Shown here piece after piece: positions 1 to 4,573 of a DNA stretch of 11,794 nt (its first letter is position 1; each line of letters opens with the position of its first letter). The DNA is from Candidatus Scatomorpha merdipullorum (GTDB lineage Bacteria; Bacillota; Clostridia; Oscillospirales; Oscillospiraceae): NCBI GenBank assembly GCA_018716795.1, contig DVJK01000153.1:1-11794 (forward strand), given 5' to 3'. A model generated the notes under the pieces. It was not told the DNA's origin, made no database searches, and saw only the letters and a list, made by a program, of their open reading frames with translations. Both the position numbers and the translations under genes were made by a program.

Positions 1-248
1 TCGGTCTTGAGGAAGCTCGGGATGTCTCCCGTGACGGCCTCGCCCCAGTCGTGGATGAGGCACATCCTCATGACCCTCGCCATGTCGAGCCCGGGGAATT
101 CGTCCTCGAGCAGCAGGGCCATGCAGGCCAGGCGGCAGGTGTGCTCCGCGACGCTCTCGCGCCGGCCGGTGTGCGTCCAGCCGTGGCGGGTGTTGCACTT
201 GAGTTTCTCGAGTATGTGAAGGAAGTCCATGAATTCGGCAGGTTTCAA
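1..248 (-). CDS. HD-domain phosphohydrolase (YfbR/HDDC2-like), 3' end outside window
   Basis: The minus strand encodes at least 82 residues and runs off the left edge. From a TTG at 248 the protein shows the family opening LEKLKCNTRHGW (residues 13-24), ESVAEH (31-36) and LIHDWGEAVTGDIP (64-77). His36, His66-Asp67, Glu70 and Asp75 match the metal-binding set of the HD superfamily. Known YfbR/HDDC2 members are about 180-200 residues long and hydrolyse deoxynucleoside 5'-monophosphates; that activity is inferred here from family. TTG at 248 is preferred because GGAAAGGGG (258-266) lies at a workable distance upstream. An ATG at 230 would drop six residues and has no comparable site. The gene diverges from the amidohydrolase at 323 and has its own promoter at 274-302. 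HD family membership is firm; the exact substrate is not. Confidence 0.85.
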   Translation of the reverse strand, partial: MKPAEFMDFLHILEKLKCNTRHGWTHTGRRESVAEHTCRLACMALLLEDEFPGLDMARVMRMCLIHDWGEAVTGDIPSFLKT

Positions 249-273
249 GCTTATTTCGCCCCTTTCCGCTTTG

Positions 274-302
274 ATTTTATCATGCGCAGGGGCAAAACGC
301 AA
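274..302 (-). promoter_or_regulatory. Promoter of the HD-domain gene
   Basis: On the minus strand the -10 is TAAAAT (274-279, five of six consensus bases) and the -35 is TTGCGT (297-302, a weak match), separated by exactly 17 bp. Transcription would begin near 267, just before the ribosome-binding site at 258-266. No equally good promoter was seen for the divergent amidohydrolase in this short gap. Confidence 0.55.
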
Positions 303-322
303 TCTTTGACGGAAGTGAAGAG

Positions 323-1591
323 ATGATAAGATTATATAACGGCCTCGTCATGCCCATGACGGACGGCTGCGCCATCGTCCCCGGCGAGGTCTGGACGGAC
401 GGCGACAGGATAGCCCTGGCCGGGAGCGCCGAGGGGCTTGACGCGCCCGCCTTCGAGCGGGAGATTGACCTGCGCGGCGGCCTCGTGATTCCCGGCTTCA
501 AGAACGCGCACACGCACTCGGCGATGACCTTCCTGCGCTCCTACGCCGACGACCTCCCGCTCCAAAGCTGGCTTTTCGACAAGGTCTTCCCGCTCGAGGC
601 GAAGCTGACGCCGGAGGCGGTCTATGCCTTCACGCGGCTCGCGGCGCTCGAATACCTCGCCGGAGGCGTGACCGCGAGCTTCGACATGTACTATCACCGC
701 GAGGCCTACGCCCGGGCGAACATCGACATGGGCTTTCGCACGGTGATATGCGGCGCGCTCTCCGCGGGCGACAGGCTCAGCGTCGCGGCGGACGACTACG
801 CGAAATTCAACAGGCTCCACCCGCTCATAGGCTACCGCCTCGGCGCGCACGCGGAGTATACGGCGGACGAGGCGCTGCTTCGCGGCCTCGCCGAGCTCGC
901 GCATGAGTACAAGGCGCCCTTCTGGGCGCACAATTCGGAGACGAGGAACGAGACCGACGGCTGCTTTGAGCGGCACGGCATGAGCCCGACGGCCTACTTC
1001 GACTCCCTCGGCCTCTTCGATTACGGCGGCGGCGGCTTCCACTGCGTCTGGTTCGACGAAAACGACATGGATATCTTCGCGCGCCGCGGCCTCTGGGCGG
1101 TCACCTGCCCGGCCAGCAACGCCAAGCTCGCGAGCGGGATTGCCCCTCTCGCCAAATTCGCCGCGCGCGGCGTCCGCGTCGCCGTGGGCACGGACGGGCC
1201 GGCGAGCAACAACGCCCTCGACATGTTCCGCGAGATGTACCTGGCCTGCGTGCTGCAAAAGCTCGCGCTCGGCGACGCGGCGGCCTGCCCGGCGGAGAAT
1301 GTGCTCTGCGCCGCCTGCTCCGCCGGCGCGCGGGCCATGGGCCTTCCGGACTGCGACAGCCTCGCGCCCGGCAGGCAGGCCGACCTCGCGGTCATAGATT
1401 TGGACCGGCCCGGCATGCGCCCCATCCACGACGCCGCCAAGAACCTCGTCTACTCCGGCACGCGCGACTGCGTGCGCCTCACGATGGTCGCGGGCCGCGT
1501 GCTCTATGAGGACGGGGAGTTCTGCGCGGGCGAGGACCCGGGAAAGATAATCGCCGAGGCGGAGAAGTACGCCCGGGCGATTTGCCAATAA
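323..1591 (+). CDS. Amidohydrolase of the MtaD/ATZ/TRZ deaminase family
   Basis: The 422-residue protein has the length and motif order of cytosolic metal-dependent nucleoside and base deaminases, such as 5'-methylthioadenosine/S-adenosylhomocysteine deaminase. Metal ligands are visible as His63-x-His65 (NAHTH), His203 (AHNSE), His240 (FHC) and Asp291 (GTDG). Glu206 is the expected catalytic acid/base. The stretch YADDLPLQSWL (74-84) and SNAKLASGIAPL (265-276) are typical of MtaD relatives. Two motifs differ slightly from usual MtaD: AHNSET instead of HxHLSET, and HCVWFDE instead of HCVHLT. Related 8-oxoguanine, guanine or SsnA-type deaminases are therefore possible. GGAAG (311-315) lies 7 nt before the ATG. 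It is the first gene of an operon with the cupin (18 nt downstream) and the MarR gene. Family is clear; substrate is not. Confidence 0.9.
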   Translation: MIRLYNGLVMPMTDGCAIVPGEVWTDGDRIALAGSAEGLDAPAFEREIDLRGGLVIPGFKNAHTHSAMTFLRSYADDLPLQSWLFDKVFPLEAKLTPEAVYAFTRLAALEYLAGGVTASFDMYYHREAYARANIDMGFRTVICGALSAGDRLSVAADDYAKFNRLHPLIGYRLGAHAEYTADEALLRGLAELAHEYKAPFWAHNSETRNETDGCFERHGMSPTAYFDSLGLFDYGGGGFHCVWFDENDMDIFARRGLWAVTCPASNAKLASGIAPLAKFAARGVRVAVGTDGPASNNALDMFREMYLACVLQKLALGDAAACPAENVLCAACSAGARAMGLPDCDSLAPGRQADLAVIDLDRPGMRPIHDAAKNLVYSGTRDCVRLTMVAGRVLYEDGEFCAGEDPGKIIAEAEKYARAICQ

Positions 1592-1595
1592 ATTT

Positions 1596-1602
1596 AAGGA
1601 GG
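1596..1602 (+). promoter_or_regulatory. Strong ribosome-binding site of the cupin gene
   Basis: AAGGAGG, a near-perfect Shine-Dalgarno match, lies 7 nt before the ATG at 1610. It fixes that start and rules out the longer reading frame that opens at 1582 in another phase. Confidence 0.85.
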
Positions 1603-1609
1603 ATACGCA

Positions 1610-1957
1610 ATGATTACGAAATTTGCGGAGCGCGAGCTCAGCACGAAGGAGCACATGTTCGGCGGCGAGGGCAAGTTCACAAGCCGCGTCATAGCCACGG
1701 AGGCCACGCTTTACGGCAAGAACCGCGTCTTCAACCACGGCTATCTGCAAAAGGGCGACGAGATAGGCTGGCACGTCCACCACGGCGACGGCGAGGTCTA
1801 CTACATCCTCTCCGGCGAGGGCGAATTCAACGACAACGGCACGCTCGTGACCGTCTCCGCCGGCGACGTGTGCTGGACGGCGGACGGCGAGGGCCACAGC
1901 CTCAAGGCCCTGAGCGACGAGCTCGAGATGATAGCCCTCGTCGCGTACAACAAATGA
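1610..1957 (+). CDS. Small single-domain cupin protein
   Basis: The 115-residue protein is one cupin barrel. Cupin motif 1 reads GWHVHHGDGEVYYILSGEG (53-71) with candidate metal ligands His55, His57 and Glu62. Motif 2 is GDVCWTADGEGHSL (85-98) with His96. All four usual ligands are present, so it should bind a divalent metal. Stand-alone cupins of this size may be sugar-binding, dioxygenase or sensor proteins, and the sequence does not tell which. It has no signal peptide and is probably cytoplasmic. It lies 18 nt after the amidohydrolase, and its stop codon overlaps the start of the MarR gene (ATGA), so all three are probably co-translated. A role alongside the deaminase, binding its substrate or product, is inference. 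Confidence 0.9.
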   Translation: MITKFAERELSTKEHMFGGEGKFTSRVIATEATLYGKNRVFNHGYLQKGDEIGWHVHHGDGEVYYILSGEGEFNDNGTLVTVSAGDVCWTADGEGHSLKALSDELEMIALVAYNK

Positions 1958-2382
1958 GCGATACGCTCGGCAGCAGCTTCCGCCGGATATACGAGCGGAT
2001 AAAGCTGCAGTTCTACCGCGAGGTGTACTGCTCGGCGCACGAGCTGGGCACCGGGCTCTCCGCCGTCGAGGCCTTCTCGCTGGAGGTGATAGACCAGCTG
2101 GGCCGCCCGACGATAGGTCAGTTCGCCGAGTTCCTGAACATCTCCCGCTCCAACGCGACGTACAAGGTCGCCGGACTCATCCGCCTGGGCTATCTGCGCA
2201 AGGAGCGCTCCGGGCCGGACAAGCGTGAATACTACCTCGTCCTGACCGAGAAGTACTACTCCGGCGCCGCCCTGCTCGACGGCTATATGGACGCGCTGGT
2301 CGAGCGCATACGCGAGCGCTTCACCCCCGAGGAGACCGCCGAATTCGCGCGTATGCTGTCCATAATATCCGACCTCGCCTGA
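1954..2382 (+). CDS. MarR-family winged-helix regulator
   Basis: The 142-residue protein has the MarR layout: N-terminal dimerisation helices (about 5-50), a helix-turn-helix with recognition helix around SRSNATYKVAGLIRL (64-78), a wing at KERSGPDKREYYLVLTEK (83-100), and C-terminal helices to the end. The start is the ATG at 1954, which overlaps the cupin stop by 4 bp (ATGA). There is no separate ribosome-binding site, which fits translational coupling. A same-frame reading from 1582 would run through the cupin gene in the wrong phase and is not credible. MarR proteins often repress their own operon in response to a small ligand, so control of the amidohydrolase/cupin genes is likely. No clear palindromic operator was seen before 323. 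Confidence 0.9.
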   Translation: MSDTLGSSFRRIYERIKLQFYREVYCSAHELGTGLSAVEAFSLEVIDQLGRPTIGQFAEFLNISRSNATYKVAGLIRLGYLRKERSGPDKREYYLVLTEKYYSGAALLDGYMDALVERIRERFTPEETAEFARMLSIISDLA

Positions 2383-2407
2383 ACCGCCCGCGGGCGCGAG
2401 GCGCAAA

Positions 2408-2433
2408 AATGACCGGTCTCAGGACCGGTCATT
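2408..2433. terminator. Hairpin after the MarR gene, terminator-like mainly for minus-strand transcription
   Basis: A perfect 11-bp stem (AATGACCGGTC / GACCGGTCATT) with a TCAG loop begins 26 bp after the MarR stop. Read on the plus strand it is followed by GCTGC, not a T run. Read on the minus strand it is followed by TTTTT (from the A tract at 2405-2409). It is therefore a better intrinsic terminator for transcripts coming leftward out of the repeat region. Confidence 0.6.
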
Positions 2434-2475
2434 GCTGCATGTAAGAGGCGCCCTCGCCTCACGCCGCCGCACCGC

Positions 2476-2733
2476 ACCAAAGGCGCGCGGGCGGTGCCCG
2501 CGGGATATGATACGCTGGGCGGTGGACGTTACCGTGCGCGCCGTATCGAACGCGGTTGCAATCGGCCACGCCGAACGGCTGCGTCTAACAAAGCCCGGCA
2601 ATCCCGCGAACGCGGGGCGTCGAGGACGCCGCCCCCTACGGCGGGTGCGAGACGTAGGTATCGGCATCGCGATAAGCAGATGCGCAAACGCCGCAAGCCT
2701 CCGCCCACGCCCTTGGCTCCCCTGAAAGGGGAG
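2476..2733 (+). repeat. Composite repeat element, plus-oriented copy
   Basis: This copy begins ACCAAAGGCGCGCGGGC, passes through CGCGGGAT, GCGTCTAAC and CCCGGCAATCCCGC, contains the palindrome/CTACGG unit at 2614-2641, and ends near GGCTCCCCTGAAAGG. The stretch 2476-2641 aligns almost without gaps to the minus-strand copy ending at 3092 (166 versus 167 bp). Identity by eye is roughly two thirds, with long identical blocks. It is too diverged to be a recent duplication within the window, so the two copies probably arrived or decayed independently. Confidence 0.75.
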
Positions 2734-2768
2734 CTGTCACGGCCCGTAGGGCCGTGACTGAGGGGTTG
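2713..2768. repeat. Second hairpin family: double stem-loop
   Basis: Two adjacent perfect hairpins are present. CTCCCC-TGAAA-GGGGAG lies at 2717-2733, and GTCACGGCCC-GTA-GGGCCGTGAC at 2736-2758, followed by TGAGGGGTTG. Similar paired hairpins are dispersed in many clostridial genomes (recalled, not searched). A decayed relative of the first arm is seen on the minus strand at 3020-3037. Confidence 0.7.
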
Positions 2769-2814
2769 GTGCAACGTGGGTGGGGCGAAATCGCGTCGCC
2801 CGTCAACCCGCGCC

Positions 2815-3001
2815 GGGCGGGCGTGGAAGCCCGCCCCTACGGTGGGTGGGGAGGTGGGCGCGCGGAACCGGCGTCGTCGGTCAACAAACGAACGGCGCAC
2901 CGGGGACGGTGCGCCCTACGGCGCGAGGTGTAGCGTTCAGCAACAAATCCACGTCGTCCGTCATCCTTCGGAAGGGGCGTCGGGGACGCCGCCCCCTACG
3001 G
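2815..3001 (+). repeat. Three palindrome units at 79-80 bp spacing
   Basis: Units start at 2815, 2894 and 2974. Each is a 22-bp inverted repeat plus CTACGG, with about 51-52 bp of spacer between units. Stem arms are GGGCGGGC/GCCCGCCC, GGCGCACCG/CGGTGCGCC, and GGCGTC/GACGCC within a longer imperfect palindrome. The stems differ in sequence but each stays paired, while the tail is invariant. Confidence 0.8.
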
Positions 3002-3019
3002 TGGCTGCGAGAGGGCAGG

Positions 3020-3258
3020 TTTCAGCGGAGCCTTGAGGTACAGATTACCGCACCGTTGCGTTTTATGCCGCAACCTCGGTTTCGCTGCCGCCCGTAGGGT
3101 GCACCGTCCTCGGTGCACCGTGGTTGCGGGATTGCCGGGGTGGGTTAGACGCATGCATTCGGCCCGACCGGCAGCACCCGCGTTTACCACGGTACGCCCG
3201 CCTCCCTCCACCGGCCAACGTATGTAATCCCGCGCATCACAGCCCGCGCACCATTGGT
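3020..3258 (-). repeat. Composite repeat element, minus-oriented copy
   Basis: Read on the minus strand it begins ACCAATGGTGCGCGGGC, shares CGCGGGAT, GCGTCTAAC and CCCGGCAATCCCGC in the same order as the plus copy at 2476-2733, contains the palindrome unit at 3092-3119, and ends in GGCTCCGCTGAAACC. The two copies form a large imperfect inverted repeat around a centre near 2880, with the 80-bp-spaced units between them. Confidence 0.75.
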
Positions 3259-3316
3259 AGGAGTGGGGAAACCGCACACGCCGCGCCATATGCCGTAACC
3301 TTCGTCTCGCACCCAG

Positions 3317-3424
3317 CCGTAGGGGGCGGCGTCCTCGACGCCCCTTCCGCCGGATGACGGACGACGTTTTATTCCTCGCACCCACCTTCCCACACACCGT
3401 AGGGGCTGGCGTGGTGGCGCGGCA
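3317..3424 (-). repeat. Two minus-oriented units at 80 bp spacing, one decayed
   Basis: CCGTAGGGG occurs at 3317 and again at 3397, exactly 80 bp apart. That is the same spacing as the plus-oriented array. The unit at 3317-3344 has an intact palindrome matching the plus copy at 2614. The one at 3397 keeps the tail, but the adjoining 22 bp no longer form the hairpin. Confidence 0.7.
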
Positions 3425-3579
3425 ATGCGCCGAACTGCCTTCGTCCGCCGGGCGGGGCGCGGGGTTTTGGGTTTTTTGAAAGGCTCGTATTTGCCTCTTT
3501 TCGGGGCGAATGTGGCGCTATTTGCCGGATTTGCAGACAAAAGCGTGGAATTTTGCCGCGCGCTGCTTCCGGCGGAGGC

Positions 3580-3608
3580 TTGACAGGGCGGGGCGCGGGT
3601 GCTATCCT
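3580..3608 (+). promoter_or_regulatory. Promoter of the SDR gene
   Basis: A perfect -35 TTGACA (3580-3585) is followed by a 17-bp spacer and -10 TATCCT (3603-3608, four of six). Transcription would start near 3615, before the AAAAGGAGG ribosome-binding site at 3622-3630. This rules out the in-frame upstream start at 3553. Confidence 0.75.
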
Positions 3609-3639
3609 CTCCGGGATGAACAAAAGGAGGCGAAGCCGC

Positions 3640-4425
3640 ATGAAAACCGCCATCGTCACAGGCGGAAGCGGCGGCATAGGCCGCTGCACCGCCCGCGCGC
3701 TCGCTCAGGCGGGCTGCCGCGTTTTTGAGCTCTCCCGGCACCTGAGGCCGGCCGAGGGCGTGGAGCATCTCAACTGCGACGTCACCGACGAGGCCGCGGT
3801 GCGCGCCGCGGTGGACGAGGCCGCGAGGCGCGCCGGGAGCGTGGACATCCTCGTCTGCAACGCGGGCTTCGGCATCTCCGGCGCGGCGGAGCTCACCGCG
3901 AGCGCCGACGCCCACGCCCAGCTCGAGCTCAACCTCTTCGGCATGGATAACGCCGTGCGCGCCGCGCTGCCGCACATGCGCGCCGCCGGCGGCGGGCGCA
4001 TCGTCTGCATGAGCTCCATCGCCGGGATACTGCCCATCCCCTTTCAGCTCTGGTACTCCGTGAGCAAGGCCGCCATAGACGCCTACGTGCTCGCCCTCGG
4101 GAACGAGGTGCGGCCCTTCGGCATAAGCGTCTGCGCCGTCCTGCCCGGCGACATCCGCTCCGGCTTCACCGCCGCGCGGCGCAAGTCGGCGGACGGCGGC
4201 GTGTACGCGGAGCGCGTGGCGCGCTCGGTCGCGCGGATGGAGCGGGACGAACAGCGCGGCATCAGCGCCGAAAGGGCAGGGGCCTATGTGGCCCGGCTCG
4301 CCCTCATGCGCCGCTCTAGGCCGCTGAAGGCCCTCGGCGCGCCCTATAAGGCCGCCGCGCTGGCCGCGAAGCTCCTGCCCAGGCGGGTCTCCAACTACAT
4401 AATAGGCAGAATGTACGCAAAATGA
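3640..4425 (+). CDS. Short-chain dehydrogenase/reductase (classical SDR)
   Basis: The 261-residue protein is a classical SDR with one Rossmann domain. The nucleotide-binding motif is TGGSGGIG (7-14), followed by the acidic CDVTD (46-50) and the structural NAG (74-76). The catalytic tetrad is Asn98, Ser126, Tyr139 and Lys143 (YSVSK), with the PG motif in VLPGDIRSGF. LSR after the second strand (31-33) suggests NADP(H), as a basic residue there commonly binds the 2'-phosphate. The start at 3640 is set by AAAAGGAGG 9 nt upstream and a promoter at 3580. It is a single-gene unit closed by a hairpin at 4426. The C-terminal 60 residues are basic and alanine-rich, resembling SDRs annotated as general or acyl/steroid reductases; the substrate cannot be read from sequence. 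Confidence 0.93.
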   Translation: MKTAIVTGGSGGIGRCTARALAQAGCRVFELSRHLRPAEGVEHLNCDVTDEAAVRAAVDEAARRAGSVDILVCNAGFGISGAAELTASADAHAQLELNLFGMDNAVRAALPHMRAAGGGRIVCMSSIAGILPIPFQLWYSVSKAAIDAYVLALGNEVRPFGISVCAVLPGDIRSGFTAARRKSADGGVYAERVARSVARMERDEQRGISAERAGAYVARLALMRRSRPLKALGAPYKAAALAAKLLPRRVSNYIIGRMYAK

Positions 4426-4449
4426 AAAGCGGCCCGGAAGGGCCGCTTT
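4426..4449 (+). terminator. Terminator of the SDR gene
   Basis: A perfect 10-bp stem AAAGCGGCCC / GGGCCGCTTT with a GGAA loop starts directly after the TGA stop. The T residues belong to the stem end, so it is A-flanked/T-flanked and could act in both directions. Confidence 0.8.
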
Positions 4450-4538
4450 CAGCATGTCGAAAAACGCGCTCGTGACAGTTTTCGGAGGGAAAGATATTGC
4501 GAAAGAAAACCGTCAGGCTTGTCTTTTACGTTCAATCC

Positions 4539-4573
4539 AAGCGGTTTTCAGAAAAATGTTCTGAAAATCGCTT
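4539..4573 (-). terminator. Long hairpin abutting the ppk stop codon
   Basis: Two 15-nt arms (4539-4553 and 4559-4573) pair with one mismatch around a 5-nt loop. The stem touches the ppk stop at 4574-4576. There is no T run after it on the minus strand, so it is at best a weak intrinsic terminator and may instead protect the mRNA 3' end. Confidence 0.45.

Larger units (their letters stand above)
2434..3480. repeat. Gene-free cluster of structured palindromic repeats
   Basis: No reading frame here looks like a real gene: frames on both strands give low-complexity Arg/Pro/Gly-rich translations that repeat because the DNA repeats. The main unit is a 22-bp palindrome followed by CTACGG. Intact plus copies lie at 2614-2641, 2815-2842, 2894-2921 and 2974-3001, and minus copies at 3092-3119 and 3317-3344. 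A decayed minus copy keeping only the tail side starts at 3397. Spacers also repeat, for example GTCGTCCGTCATCC before the copy at 2974 and, on the minus strand, before the copy at 3317. A second hairpin family occurs at 2713-2768. This resembles REP/MITE-type non-coding repeats known from many clostridial genomes; the family name is not known to me. Confidence 0.85.

Noticed and set aside
332..1897. 521-codon open frame on the minus strand opposite the amidohydrolase and cupin
   Set aside because: It is a shadow of high-GC codon bias: Arg/Ala/Val-rich translation, no motif, and it lies wholly opposite two genes with clear catalytic residues.
2614..3344. CRISPR-like array
   Set aside because: The repeats are palindromes of variable sequence in both orientations with related spacers. 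There are no identical direct repeats or unique spacers, and no cas genes nearby.
2432..3397. Several 80-130-codon frames in the repeat cluster, with recurring GRRGRRPLR or GTPPPT translations
   Set aside because: The recurring peptides come from the repeated palindrome unit read in different frames. They lack ribosome-binding sites and cross repeat boundaries, so they are artefacts.
3553..3639. Upstream in-frame extension of the SDR gene
   Set aside because: It contains the promoter (3580-3608) and the AAAAGGAGG site. The SDR family begins right before TGGSGGIG, matching the ATG at 3640.
3184..4455. 423-codon minus-strand frame opposite the SDR gene
   Set aside because: It is antisense to a gene with a complete SDR active site, and its end runs into the repeat cluster.
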